The notes under the pieces: model-generated
Database searches by the model: none
Seen by the model: only the letters and a program-made list of their open reading frames with translations
What the model was told of the DNA's origin: nothing
Position numbers and translations under genes: made by a program
Part shown: positions 49,587 to 63,300 of the stretch, piece after piece
Position numbering within the stretch: position 1 is the first letter of the stretch
How the letters are laid out: every line of letters starts with the position of its first letter
Source of the DNA: Hybos culiciformis
Lineage: Eukaryota; Arthropoda; Insecta; Diptera; Hybotidae
Direction of reading: 5' to 3'
DNA: 64,000 bases
Assembly (NCBI GenBank): GCA_964007475.1
Contig: OZ023274.1
Span: 77,325,303-77,389,302 of the forward strand

Positions 49587-49614
49587 CATTTAATAGATAA
49601 TTATCTATTAAATG
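49587..49614. repeat. 28-bp perfect palindrome
   Basis: CATTTAATAGATAATTATCT continuing to ATTAAATG is its own reverse complement with no spacer. Confidence 0.9.
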
Positions 49615-50059
49615 AATTTTCAATATTATATATTGACAAAAATAAAAAATGCAAATTGCTAAAAAGAAAATTAAGAAAAAGAAAGCAAAATTAGGTTATA
49701 TGGGGATTTAGTAGTTAACAATTTATAAACTGCTATGATTTTGACGATGAAAGTAAAATGTCTGCAGTTGAAAGAGAAAAATAAATTTACCAGACACATT
49801 TATATGTCAAAATTTAACAGACATATTTTAATGCCAATATGTTGTAAAACTAAGTATAAATCATGTTCAAATATAACTGATATAACTTCCTCAACCTCAA
49901 CCGACCCGTTATGTACACGTTATGTGAAAGAGCTATTATTTGTGCTTTCAGAAACTGAAACAGAATAAAGAAGAAATATTACATAAAAAATATAGTATAT
50001 ACAAAAAGTTAATTATTCACTGGTTTTCCTCATACATAACTATAACTATCTGTTTTCAT

Positions 50060-50180
50060 TTTTACAGGTTTATTTGATACTTCGGGCTTTAGTTCCTTTT
50101 TCGGGTGTTAATTCCCAATTTTCATGGCCGTTTATTCCCATCTCAAGCCTTAAAACCTCGGCCTTACTTAGGGCCCTACA
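50060..50180. other. G+C-richer islet with an open plus-strand frame
   Basis: About 120 bp with close to twice the local G+C content. On the plus strand, directly after an acceptor-like TTTTTACAG, a frame of about 38 codons reads VYLILRALVPFSGVNSQFSW, then PFIPISSLKTSALLRALQF and TAA. I do not recognise it; it may be a fragment of an inserted element or an isolated exon. Confidence 0.3.
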
Positions 50181-51640
50181 GTTTTAATATAAAAATTAAA
50201 AAACATTAATGTATAATAAATTTGCACAGGCCAAAATACAGATACCAAATACATATATTAAGAATTTACAAAACAAATGAATTTTAATAAATAATGAATA
50301 TATATAAAATATAAAAATAAGTCTATGGATCTTTGAAGTATATAATTACAATACAGTTTGAACGATACCTAATTTTGGTAATATTGTGTAGTTGATTCGT
50401 TTTCCTTAGGTAGCTAATGTATCAGGGCTCGAATATTTATATTTGTAAATATTAACTTAATATTATATTGCCGGCCCTTAAGAATAATTATTACTGCCTT
50501 CTGTTTGAAATTTATAAAATTATATTATTCAATAATTGTATGTAGACTATTAACTTTATATCTAAATATTGATTCTTAACCCTAATTAATTTTATTTTTT
50601 AACTTGTTCAGTTTTTAATATTTTAATAAAAAAAAAAAATACCCATTTTGTAACCTTGGTATATATACATCAAAATCTGTAAGTTTTACATTTTCGCAGT
50701 ATGTTTTTTTTTCTTTTGCCTCAAATATATATGATATTTTTTGCTTTTTAAAAAGATTACACAGAGAAAGTGACCTTAACATATAAGTTTTGCACATATT
50801 TAAACTGTACTTTTTTTTTTGAATGAATGAAAATATAATACATATATATTTTTATAATCAGAATTTCAACTAAAATCATGCTTGCAACTGCGTTTACCGT
50901 TCACTTTTAAAAAGCATCTACTAGTAAATGGGTATGTTGTATATTAATCAATAATGCAATTTTGTTGCATTGGCTTTTCTAGTTAAATTTTTTTTTTTCA
51001 CTTTTATTTTTATTTACATAAATTATTTGATTGTGAAAATTCTTAGTACTTAGTTATGCACGAGTTTAGTATGTATATATTAGAACCGCAGAGTGATCGC
51101 AAAATGTTTACTAAAAGATCACAGCTAACAGATTCAATTCAATTTCTACGAAATCTTGAATAACTATTGCGGATAACTCCGCACCAGCACATTAACGATA
51201 TTTAACTTTATTTTCTTCTATTCAAATTTGAAGTTAATTTTTCTTTCTACATACAAACTTCATTTTCAGGTTTTACTATTTATTATAAATGTAGGTCCAA
51301 TTCTTAATTTCTTTATCCAATTTTATCCAATAAGGCTCATTGTAGTTAATCAATATAAATGTTATTTATTGGTAGTTGTTATATCTAGATAATAAAGCAT
51401 ATATTTTTTCAAATAAATTGTTGCATTATGGACTTGCTAAAAGAAATACATAAACTTGACACAATGATATAAATATTAAAGAAAATTTTTTAATTGGGTT
51501 ACAAAGAAAGTTAAAAACAAATAATAAAATATTGTAAGATTTTCTGATTATTTTTTATTTTCGTGAATATGTACGTATATAAAGTTTTTTTTAGATTATC
51601 AATTAATATCATTTTATACACTTATAAATTATTATATAGA

Positions 51641-51662
51641 TATATATATATATATATATATA
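51641..51662. repeat. (AT)n microsatellite
   Basis: About eleven AT dinucleotides without interruption. Confidence 0.9.
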
Positions 51663-53782
51663 CAGTAGCAATGAACATTACGTTGATGATGCACTTATCA
51701 TTTTGAGATTTTTTTCTCTTTTTTCGTTAGTAAAATAAGATAAATTTAACTATTAATATTGACCAATTGAATAGAAAATAAATTAGTATTACTTATCTTT
51801 TTTATTGGGAAAACATAAATTTACGAATTAAGAAAATTTCACCACAAAATAATGAGTTTCATATTTATGTATATTTTACGGAGTGCCTTTTATAATAAGA
51901 ATTTAATAAAAACTGCATAATAAAATGATTGGGCAAAACCAAATTAATTTAATAGAAAAATAAATTTAATTAAAATCTTCAATTTTATTTTTTGTTGACA
52001 AAAATGTTTAAAACTTCACAGGCGGGACACCTCAAATTTTACTTCTCATCTTTATTAATATTTAAATTTTTTATTTTTTTTGTAATCGATAAATTTTATT
52101 TATAATAACAACAATAAGGGGCGTTTAAATTTATAATAGCTTAATTAGAAACGCTGCTAAATATATAGCGTGACGGATATTGAGAGACTTAATTGAATAT
52201 CTAATAGTTCATGGAAATATATAATATGTCAACTAAAATATTATTCATATTATTATTATTCATAAACTACACAAATTTTAAGTAGTTTTTAGTCGTGTTT
52301 TAAATGTAATAGAAATGTAAGATATTTATCTACATATAATTTTGAATTTATTTTAACACAATTTTACTACAATTAATCATAAAATTAATCCAATTCACGT
52401 AGAAAAATCGATATATAGTTTAGTTTAATTTTTTTATTTCTTTGTCTAATATTAATATTCTATTTAAATACTCATCAGATTTCAACCAAAATATGTGTTT
52501 TTGTTCATTGATGGAAAACTCATCATAATATAATCTTAGTCAACATTATTTTGCTACGTTTTTAATTAATCAAGGTCAGAAGTTGATAATGAGATTTGAT
52601 GATGACCTAATAGCAAGTTTTATTTGTCATCATCACAAGGAAGCCAGTTATTAAAATTAACCTTTCATTCAATTTCCCTAATTTAATTTAAATAAATGCA
52701 ACTATGACATGTTATCTGAAAAAATTTAAGAAAAATAAGGAAATATTTATTTTTAATTTTTATAAAATTTAAAATATTGTAGGGATAATTTATTTCAATT
52801 TTTTATTCGAAATAATTATTTTCAATTAAGTAATTTCAGCGGTTTCTTTTTTTTTAGTTATTTTATTATTAATTTTACTTCTCAGATTACATATGGATTT
52901 AACTACTATTTACCCTTATTAATTACTAGATTAATTTGTATACATATATAATTTTTTTTGAATGGGTATAAAGACCTTAATAAATTTACTAAAAAATATT
53001 TTTGTATAAATTATTTTAAATAATTATCTAGAAGATTAAAATTTTTGTAGGAATTTCAGAAATAATTTTATGAATTGAATATTCTGAAAAAAAAAAGTTA
53101 TAATAAATAGCAAAGATAATTTTTATATTTTAATTTTATCTTTCGTTAAAATTATTAATCAATCAAACTGATGATTTTTAATAATTTCCTACCTTTTTCT
53201 CCCTGTGTTTTATGTACCTACGTAAAAAATGGCCAATTAAAATTAATTAATCTAATCAAATAGTTTTAAAAAAATATTTTTATAAAGTTTAATTTCTATA
53301 GCTAGAAATATGACAAAAAGAATTATCTTTTAAAAAAAAGTACCCAATTCTAAGTTTTCCAAAAAATATGATAAAATTAGTTGCTAAATTTTGAGTCGCG
53401 ATGAGAAATAAAAACTGAATGATTGGCATTCCCAAATTGCTTGTAATAAAATAATATAAATGTAGAAGATTGGATCTTGGATGAATATTTTTTGAATTGA
53501 AATTCCTTTTTTTTTTTTTTTTCGAAACTCATAAGCGTATATGATTTATTTTCCTTGAACTACATTTTAATTTCTGACTCATCTGGGATTAAAGTCAACT
53601 GGTCATCAACTAATATGGTTCAGTAACTTAGTGGGTGGGAAAAAAAATTAATTAATTTTAAAAATAAAACGAACATTAAGTGTATTTTTATATTTTTGAT
53701 CTTATAATAAATATATTATAAAATTATATATATAAAATTTTCATTATAATAAATAATGAGAATATTTTTTAATTGTGGAATT

Positions 53783-53998
53783 ATTCTATAAATATAAATA
53801 AAAAATAATTATAAATGTCAGAGATGGTAGTAAATGTTCAACTCTATAAATATAAATATAAAATAATTATAAAAATGTCAGAGGTGGTAGTAAATGTTCA
53901 ATTCTATAAATATAAATATAAAATAATTATAAAAATGTCAGAGGTGGTAGTAAATTTTCAATTCTATAAATATAAATATAAAATAATTGTCAGAGGTG
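53783..53998. repeat. 60-bp minisatellite, about 3.5 copies
   Basis: The unit (containing GTCAGAGGTGGTAGTAAATG and a TATAAATATAAATA core) repeats with an exact 60-bp period. Copy differences are few, and the partial first and last copies are more diverged. Because 60 is a multiple of 3, a plus-strand frame stays open across it (53815-54048), repeating a 20-residue unit MSEVVVNVQFYKYKYKIIIK. Protein expression is not supported by any other feature. Confidence 0.93.
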
Positions 53999-55155
53999 AT
54001 TTTCACGGACATTTTTTCAAAGATGAACTTAATCTACGTAATATTTAATAACACATATATATTAATTTTAAATTATTATATACAGAATATTATAGATAGA
54101 GGACAGAGAAATAATTCACATGATGTTTAAATAAATTCATAAAGAAATATTACTTAATGACTGTTAGTTCCAAGCAACATAAGAGTATACATATCGATGA
54201 TGGATCTGTATTAATATTAATCCACAGTTTGATCTTAATTCTTTTTTTCGATTAATAAAAATTTTTTTTTTTGTGGCCATAAAACATTTACATAGATCAC
54301 ATTTAAAATGTTCTCATATATTTATGTAGATTCTAGAAAATTGTTAATTTACATAATTGAGCCATTTTGAAATTCAAATTTGAACAAGAATTGGAATAAA
54401 AGAAAAATTTTATCGCATTTATTAAATCTAATCAATTAATTTTCTATGAGCTTATAGTCAACTTTAAGAAAGATCATTATAAATCATATAATTTTGAAAT
54501 ATTTTAAATCATAAAACACAAGAAAAAAAAAATGTGTAGGTAAAATTGTTTCGCCAGGTGTCATTTTTAGCAAATTAAGAAAATATTATTCATTCTTCGA
54601 AATTATAGTTTTTTTATTTTTTAATTTTTGTAATAACCATTTGGACACCTTTATAAGGTTCATTGACATTTAGTTATTTATTCCCAAGAAAATTTGTCTG
54701 ATTTTTCATTTTAACTTCAAGTTATGAACTTCAGAAATAAAGTTTTTTTTTTGTACTTAGAATTATATTGGTCACTTGACAGTAAATTTAAGAAATTTTA
54801 TTGTTTTTAACTTAAAAAAATGTGGATGAGTCGATTTATAATTCTGTGTGTGTAGGCCTTTGTTTCGGTTTAATGATCTTTTGTGATTTCTATCTTGGTA
54901 GATTTTATGTAGATAATCAAAGTTCAAAGAATTTAAAAATAAAAAACAACTCATATTGTATTGTATCTTGAGGATTTTTTGAAATTACAAAAAAAAAAAG
55001 AGATAAAAATTACTGGTAAAACTTTCTGTTTACTTAGAAGTTTTTCTTATAATTTTATAGTATACTTATAAAAAAATGTTTAATTCTCATTGTGATAGTG
55101 GAGCTTATTTTCTCATTGATTTTTCAATGTTATAAATATAGTAATCATTGTACAG
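53999..55155. other. Gene-free stretch
   Basis: A+T-rich, nothing recognisable. Confidence 0.55.
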
Positions 55156-55254
55156 AAAGGAATATGATAGTAATGAAATTGAAGAATTTATTATCGAATT
55201 CGATGATCATGAGCTTTTAAGAGCGATGATTATGAAGTATATCATGAATCATAA
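55156..55254 (+). CDS. Candidate internal coding exon of an unidentified gene
   Basis: After the acceptor-like ATTGTACAG a frame reads KEYDSNEIEEFIIEFDDHEL, then LRAMIMKYIMNHK and a possible donor (CATAA|GTATAAG). The run of acidic residues and mixed codons is unlike the surrounding chance frames. The pyrimidine tract of the acceptor is poor and I do not recognise the protein. Confidence 0.25.
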
Positions 55255-57410
55255 GTATAAGTATGATTTTTTTAATTTTTGTAAATTGAATTGTTTTAAT
55301 GGTTTATCTTTTTTTTCAGTAACGGACAAAATCTTATATTGATATCATATTATTCTAACCCAATTAGTTCTCTTTTGTGATAAGATTTGAAAATTGTCCG
55401 AAAATCCCATCGTAATTCCATTTTTCACTCGAATGGAAACGTAAATAGGTTTTTCGAACCATTTTCAGGTCTAAATGGAATACGTATAATACTGATACAA
55501 ATGTAAGAGCTTAAGATTTAAATGTATACATTTGAACAAAATTTTGATATAAATAAAACAATTTAGGTACATTGATTTGATTCTTTAGTAGTCACTACAA
55601 ATTCTCTTGATTTGAATATTCCATTTTTATCATTAATTTTTCATTTTAAATACATATTATAGTTATAATTGTATATTTTCAATGCGATATTCAAAAAATA
55701 TATTCAACTTATCTCTCGGAAAAGCTAATAATTCGAAAAAAGATTTATATCTCCTAATATAGAACTCGCCGTGAATATTAATTTCAATTCCATTCAAGTG
55801 AAAATAAGAGTCTTGAGTAACTGAATTTAACTGAAATCAAATTTGAGAATAAGATTTTCGAGTATCGCATTTCACAGTGAATTCAGCAATAATCCCATTA
55901 CGTTAACAACAAAAATAGAAACTTTTTATTTCAGCCCGCCCATGTGGTAAGTACTTATAAAAATGGAATCCATTTTTATGATTTCGATCAAATTAATTAA
56001 AAAAAAAAAATAGATTTTCAAAAGGGTTTTTTTTTTTCTCAATAAGTTCTGCTGGCCTTGACTTAAGTAATTTCCTCATTCAATGCGAAAATTATTAAAC
56101 CAATAAATAATTGTGTTTAATTGTTATTTCTTTTAACGAATTCAAAATTTTTACTACTGTTAATTAATATTAAAAACATAAATTTCGTAATTTTTATTTC
56201 TATTTTGATTTGTTTGTGCAAATCAATTTTTTTTTAGTAGGTTAAATTGATTTTTTATTTCTTCAGGTTCAGATCAAAGTTATTCGCCACCAATAAATAT
56301 TAAAAGTTTACATAAAAAACATATATATTTTATATTCATTTATCAAAAAAAAATTATAAATAATTTAATTTTTATTTATCATTTTAGGTATCTTTATACG
56401 CTTTGAAGTTTTTTTTTTTGTTTCTGTGTAATATGTAACTATTTTTAATATTTGTATTCTCTCAAGTTAGTATAAACATATATAGGTGATTTTAGCTTGT
56501 CATTCATTTTTCAAATGTAATTTAACATTATATAGACAGAAAAATATCAATAATTTCCTTGTATAAATGGCATTTGAAAAATTTTCCAATAAAATCAACT
56601 TTGATTTTATTTGGTATAATTGAGACGATCTTAGTTTTATTGTTTTTATTTTTATAAAATACGATGGGTTGTTAATCTAAATTATAAATTAATTTTCTTA
56701 TATTAATGTTGCGAGCAAAAATTTTCCGGTTTTTTCGTAAAAAAAAGTGAAGCCACTTTTCTTTGGGATTTAAATTTAACAAGAACGTTTGTGACAATAG
56801 TACTGTTTTTTATTTCATTTCGAGAAGAATATATTTCTAACTTTTTTACTGGAGATTATTAAAACAGAAGATTCGAACCGACATATTTATAATTTCGAAT
56901 TTGTTTTCAATTTCTTATGTAAAATTTTGGTCCTCAAATATTCTTGACACATTTCAAAATTATTTTAATAATTTTGTTAGTACAGAATATATATTAAAAT
57001 TAAAGTGAATGACATGTCTAAAAATTTAACAAAAATAGCATAAGACTTCATGTTTCAAGAAATACATAAAAATCTCAATCAATTTCAATTTTAATTGTTC
57101 CGATCATTCTGCGAATTATTTTTCCGGTTCAATCAGATGACTATTCTATACACTATACAGTTGGAATCTCTGTTTTGAATATTATAATTTATAACTTGAC
57201 GTAGTCGTTATATTAAAATATTCTAATTTATTAATTATTTATAACAACACGAGATCGTTGTGAACTATTTTTTTCTATAAAATTATAAAATTGAATTTTT
57301 ATATTAATTTTTTTTTTTATTAATTTTTTTTTTTTTCTACTTAAAAATAAAAATCAGCTTCAAGTTAGATTAACATAAATTATTTTATTATGTCATATAA
57401 AAAATATTAA

Positions 57411-57430
57411 GAAGAAGAAGAAGAAGAAGA
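57411..57430. repeat. (GAA)n microsatellite
   Basis: Six and a half GAA units followed by an A-run. Confidence 0.9.
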
Positions 57431-57507
57431 AAAAAAAACAATAATAATAATTTGAATATAATTCCACCTGTTGTTGTGTCCATTTTAGACAGAAGTTCAC
57501 CAGTAAC

Positions 57508-57533
57508 ATTATTATTATTATTATTATTATTTT
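57508..57533. repeat. (ATT)n microsatellite
   Basis: About eight ATT units. Confidence 0.9.
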
Positions 57534-58484
57534 ATTTTTGCTTAACCATATTTTATTTTTTTTTCTAAATTTGTAAGCGCGTTACTGTCAAAATTATCAA
57601 TTTTTTTTGGGATTTCTTCTTTTTATTTAAATAGTTATTGTTTTTTTTTTGTTTTTCTTTTCTCTAAAAAGATAATAAATTTAACACAACTTACGTTGAA
57701 AGATTGAATATGCCTCAAAAAATAAATATATATATTTTATTTATTAATGAAAATATTTATTTAAAACATTTTTTATTATTTTTGTTTTTTTTTTCTCTCA
57801 ATGAATTGAAGAAGTTTTGATTTGCACAAATTAATAACACATTATCGATTTATTGACAAATTTCTTAAATGGCAATGAAAAAAAAAAAAAAATTAAATAA
57901 AATATAAATATAAATATGTAGGTATATTGCAAGAAATTTTATATTAACTTATTTATAGCTTTGTGATGAAGTAAATTGATTTTTATTTTTTTTTTTTAAA
58001 TTTAGAAATTCATTAAGAGATACTTATATAGAAACAATAAAAATTAAGTAATTAATGTCTTGTTGAAAATTTTTTTTTAATTAGAATCTGAATTTCGTGA
58101 CTTCTTAAAGATATTTTAATAATACATAGAATAGAATAAATAAGAGCCTAATTGAAAGTATATAATATGTATATTATATATCGATTAAAACGTCAAATTA
58201 TAAAACACTTCAATTTTTAGATATCTCAAGAACAATTAGGAAATGTTTTTTGTTTGAGTTAATTGAAATTATAATAATAATTACTTTTAGATTCAAATTA
58301 TATTATTTAATGATGTTCAAAACTTAATGTCAATATAATTATAAAATTTATGTAAAAACAAATATTTAATTGAAAAACTCTAATGAGTAGTGTACTTTAC
58401 TGAGTCTTTCTAATATCTATATAAATATTCTTTGTGTATTACCAAATTAAGTAACATATAGAATAAACCTATAGTAGGAATTTA

Positions 58485-58720
58485 TTAAAAAAAATATATA
58501 CAACACAAACACTTCAAGGGAACAAATTGAAACATGAACACAAATTTCCGTCCTAGATGGGAGTCGATCCCACGACCAAACATGCCGAATTTTATTTTAT
58601 ACCATTTATTTTATACCAACAGAAAGAGCCAGAACGAAACACAGAAAGAAACAAATTTTTTATCAGTCAGGATTAGAAGCGGAACCGTCAGCAGGCGCTT
58701 AAATCAATGCGACACCCGGC
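58485..58720 (-). mobile_element. tRNA-derived SINE-like unit
   Basis: Read on the minus strand it starts GCCGGGTGTCGCATTGATTT, resembling a tRNA-type A box and D-arm, followed by AAGCGCCTGC. About 130 nt later comes GTGGGATCGACTCCCAT, a tRNA T-arm/B-box (5-bp stem, 7-nt loop), then GGACGGAAATTTGTGTTCATG and a T-rich tail. The A-to-B spacing is too long for a tRNA, and no matching acceptor stem exists, so a Pol III-derived SINE is the best reading. The A box has drifted (TGTCGCATTGA against TGGCGCAGTGG). I see no target duplication. Confidence 0.55.
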
Positions 58721-59808
58721 AAAATTATTTAAAATTTCTGGACTCAAAAACTCGGATTTAAGTTAAAATCATAATTACAATATAGAAATATGTAAACATA
58801 TTTTGTGTTTTAAAGAAACTTCAAAGCTTAAAGTTCTTCAAAGTGTTATTATTAATTATAATTTTTTTTTAATTTTTGATTGCATTGTTATGTATATTTT
58901 TTTATGAATGATTTCATTGTGCCAAAATAATCATAATAATTACGATTTTGTTTGAAAATGAAAAAACTAATGTACGCAATCTGTTTTTAATTTCTTTACA
59001 TTTAAGCATTGTAAACAGAGGATAAGTTCAAATATTGAACTTCTAATTCATCAATTTCACAATTAAACATACAAAATTTATTAAAAAGAACATCAAAGCT
59101 TATCTCTGTAAGTATATATGCATATAACCCTTAAGGCTAATATTTTTAATAAATTTTATTTGCTCAACTATATTTTAATCATTAAATTTATATGTACATT
59201 AATTTAGTGCATATATATGCGTATACATAAGTATAAAATTATTATTAAAAACAAACTTTCATAACCATTATAAATCGATGTTTCATATCTACACATCATA
59301 ATCTATCAATAATATATTTTCATATAAATATAAATTTAACGAACGATAAAAACTAAAAATGAATTATGTTCAAATATATATTAACATATATTATGTTATA
59401 TGTACATATAGAGTATATAATATGAAAAACATATTATTTGAGTACACAATTAATTTTTTTGGTTATTTCCAAGGTTTCCAGCCATATATTCAACAATATA
59501 CCTATTTTCTATATATTGTGGTCATATAACATATATTTAATAATCATAATGACTTATTAACACTGCAAAATTTTTATTATTATTAACAATGCAAATGTAT
59601 ACATTTCAATATCTATATAAAAATATAATATGTTGATGATGTATATTTATTTAATTATGCAACTTATTTTGAAAAAAATATATATACATATACTTACTAT
59701 AAACAATATATATATATGTATGTATTTTTATATATAATATTTGTGTTATCTCCATAATACAAAATACAACACTTTTAACCAATTAAATATTTATATTGTT
59801 TACATATG

Positions 59809-59850
59809 ATTATTATTATTATTATTTTTATTATTATTATTATTATTATT
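59809..59850. repeat. (ATT)n microsatellite, one interruption
   Basis: Fourteen TTA/ATT units with one T-rich interruption near 59826. Confidence 0.9.
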
Positions 59851-60280
59851 GAAGAAATATTTTGTTATTGTTTTCTTTATTATTAAGTATATATTGTTTG
59901 CAAATTTAACTATTTATTAACTTCTTAACATACTTTCATGATATTATTAAATATAATTAATAATGCTTAATTAATTTAGGTGCAATATACACTATTTTTT
60001 GGGGGAACAAAAAATTTATTTTCAACAACATTAAAACCTAATTAATGACAAAGAATTCGTTTTTCTTTACTATTTGATACAAGATGAGAATAGTTATTTA
60101 AAATTTTTTTTTTAATTAATGCCAGTTGGATAATTTGTCATACTTATAGCTGTCCAATGCCTTCAGAAAATAATAAACTTTTTTGGGTCGATAATATTAA
60201 ATTAGTTTAGAACAGTAAGAAGTTGTAATATCACATACATGAAATTAAAAATTTTAAAGATAAATATCATTTTATGTTTC

Positions 60281-60300
60281 GATTTGATTTGATTTGATTT
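60281..60300. repeat. (GATTT)4 pentanucleotide repeat
   Basis: Four exact GATTT units. Confidence 0.9.
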
Positions 60301-63300
60301 AAAAATCGATGTGATGACTCAGATGTGATTAAAAATATCTTCTTAATATTATGTTCAATATCATGTTCCTTAATGTAATTTTGTCACACTTTACATAAAT
60401 ATATATAATATATGTATATATATTTTCAAATAACCTAAAATCGAATATTTTATTATGGAAATGTATGCCAAAGATCGAATAATCACAAATTAACAAATAA
60501 AAAATTAATGAATTAAAAAATTTTAGCTATTAATCTTTTTTGTTCAAAAGTAACCAATCCTAGATTATGATTGATCATATGATATGAATGATGAAAAAAA
60601 AAAGAAAAATTAACGATATCTTTTTAGATATTTATTGTTTTTTTTTTAATTTTTTAATTTTTTTTTTCGGTTTTTGGTCTTCGATCAATTATTTTCATTG
60701 TCAGGTTGTAGTCGACACAAATTCAATTTTAAATGGAAAACATTAAATGACCATCACGTGCAAGAAATGTTAAAATGTGAAAAGATCTTTTATGTAACAG
60801 CATAATTTCAGTTAATTAATTTGGCAAAGTAAAGATCTTAAAAATTTTTTGTAATTTTTTTCAGATGTCATTAACCGAAAAGTTGTGTTAACTGATTCCT
60901 TTTACACATTATATTTTGTTTTAATTAAAAATTTGATTTTTTTTTTAAAAGTGTTCTTTATTTTGAATATCGACAAAGTGGCCAAATTAATTTGGTTTGA
61001 AGCTTTAAATTATAGTTTGAAATCTAAGTACCATGTAAGTACTATTAATTTCTATATGGAAATGAAAAATATACTACAATTACTAAGACGAGATTTCTTA
61101 CGAATTGCGTTATTCATATTTTTATATATGGCTTTATAAAAGCATGTATATTGCCACATTTCCAAAAGAATAAAAATAACATTGAACTTTTATCTATTTT
61201 CTTATATGTGTAAAACATATTTTAAAATAATTAAAAAAAATCGTTAACTTTTATTTTAATTTTTTTTTGAGGGGATGTAATAGTAATGAGAAAATTAATT
61301 TGTTAGCTATAAATCTATGAAAACCAGGCCGCGAGGTAAGATATTAATATTAGTATTAATGTAGTAGACAGAAAATAGGTAAAGGTAATAAGTTTAGTTA
61401 TCTTAACAAAAGGGTATTTTATTATGCAATTTTTATATTTTTAATTAAACATAATTTTTGTTTTTCTTTCGAAAAGTTATATTTCAAGTAAAACTATAAA
61501 ATTTTATTTTGAAATAAAAATAATATAAAATTATGCATGGATAATAAATTTGTAATTTTTTTATTTTTTTATTACAATTGTTATTACAAGAATTTTTATA
61601 TCATCTCGCTGAAGTACAAATGTAATTAATTTAATTATTTTTTTTTATTTTTAGTTTAAATACACAATGAATAGTAAATCGAATATGTCATGCTCTCTTA
61701 ATGTTTTTTTTTTCTGCTATAAATTTTTAAAATAAGTAGTTAACGCTTTGAATGTAATCAAAAGATTGCAATTTAAAAAAGAAATAATTTCCTAATTACT
61801 AATTACAATTAAGCATTCATATATGCTAGATTTACGTAGATAGTTATGTTGTAGTTTCGAAAACTTGAATTCAATTAGTTCAGTATAAGGTAGCTATAAT
61901 TCTACTCAGCTAATAATTTTAATTATAATTTAGTATGTATAATTTAGAGAGCTTAGTTCTCAGGTTTTTGTTTGGTTACCTGTTTTATGAAAAAAATTTA
62001 AGATAAAAAAAATGTATGTACCTACCATTGAGTATTATTCGAGTAAAAACAAAACATGAAAGGAATAAAAATCCGATTGAATTTATTGAAATAGAGTTCT
62101 TTTGAAAACAATTTCACATTGAGGACATCTTTAATTCCAATCAAGATTAATTTTAATGTGTTTCAGGAAATAAAGTAGAGTACCTATATTATTGAATAAG
62201 TATATAGCAGCAGCATATATACTGACTTTAAATTTCCTTTAAAACATATGATAAAAAATATCTTTTACTTAATTTGCACTTGAATTTTTAATACAAAACA
62301 CATTCAATTCCTAGATTATATATCTAAAAAAACAATTCTAAAAACGAGTATATGATGAAGTTGTTAATATTATACAATACACATGTTTATACATCATTTA
62401 CATCGACAATATTAATTAAAGTGCGACAAATTTATTCAAATAAAATTTAATGTTATGAAGTCTTTAATGCAATTTTCAAATTAGTTTTAAAATAAATGAA
62501 ATAATATTTAAATTTCTATGTAATTATCTTTATGTAATTATCTTTAAGTTATAGAACAAAAATGTAATGATGTTTTCTAAAATTTAAACAAATTTTCATG
62601 TGTGATTTGAAAACTTAATATAAGCTTTAAAAATAATTTTTGTATATTTTTTGCATTATCATAAAAACATCAAAACATGTAGTAATAATAAAATTTGCAA
62701 CTATTTTTTATTTCCAAAAAAATTATTATTTGTTTTTTCTATATATTTTCATTTAGATATATTTATAATGTAATTTTCATAACTTTATGAAATTTTATGA
62801 CTTTTTTTGGTACGTGACATATGTGCGATGTCTCAAAAACTTATTAAATGTTATTTTTAAAATTGTTGTTTTATGTTAACTAAGTTATAATTTTTTTTTT
62901 GTAATTTTTAGGTAAAATTATTACTAAGTACACAAATATAAAAATGTATAATGTATATGAACCTATAAGCATATTTAAAATTCTTTATGAATTACAAATC
63001 AAATAATGTACATATTTATAAATAAGAATATATGACATAATTAAAAAAATAAATAAAAAATTCAGCCAAAATTAAAGTGAAATCTTTTATTTACGTCTGC
63101 TTAATGTTTCCTATTATGGAATATTTTATTATTAAGCATCACTATTCCATTAAAAAATTTACTTATAAGTATTGAAATTTATGAAACTCTCATCTTCAAA
63201 AATATTATTGCGAAATTAACACATTCTATATATATTTAAGGAAAATGATAGATCACATCTTTGCGTGTTACAGTCTTGACATCATACATTTTTTCGAAAG

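Larger units (their letters stand above)
48862..53782. other. Gene-free stretch with a base-composition islet
   Basis: Mostly A+T-rich. Exceptions are a 28-bp palindrome (49587-49614), coding-like patches at about 49840-49975 and 50060-50180, and an (AT)n run. No gene can be assigned. Confidence 0.5.
55255..58484. other. Gene-free stretch
   Basis: A+T-rich DNA with simple repeats at 57411-57430 and 57508-57533. No gene is seen. Confidence 0.55.

Noticed and set aside
49735..49968. 77-codon plus-strand frame ending in SETETE
   Set aside because: The second half is coding-like, but there is no homology or splice evidence; it is kept only as part of the compositional finding.
58545..58600. Possible tRNA gene on the minus strand
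   Set aside because: Only a T-arm is convincing; no matching acceptor stem, anticodon arm or correct box spacing.
58534..58761. 75-codon plus-strand frame rich in Arg
   Set aside because: It is the antisense strand of the tRNA-derived SINE-like unit.
60885..61139. 84-codon plus-strand frame after TTTTTTTCAG
   Set aside because: Dominated by Phe/Leu/Ile/Lys with no recognisable motif; the acceptor alone is common in T-rich DNA.
61320..61345. Consensus-like donor GCGAG|GTAAGA
   Set aside because: All three frames upstream close within a few codons, apart from a short ATG-initiated stub, so no exon can be built.
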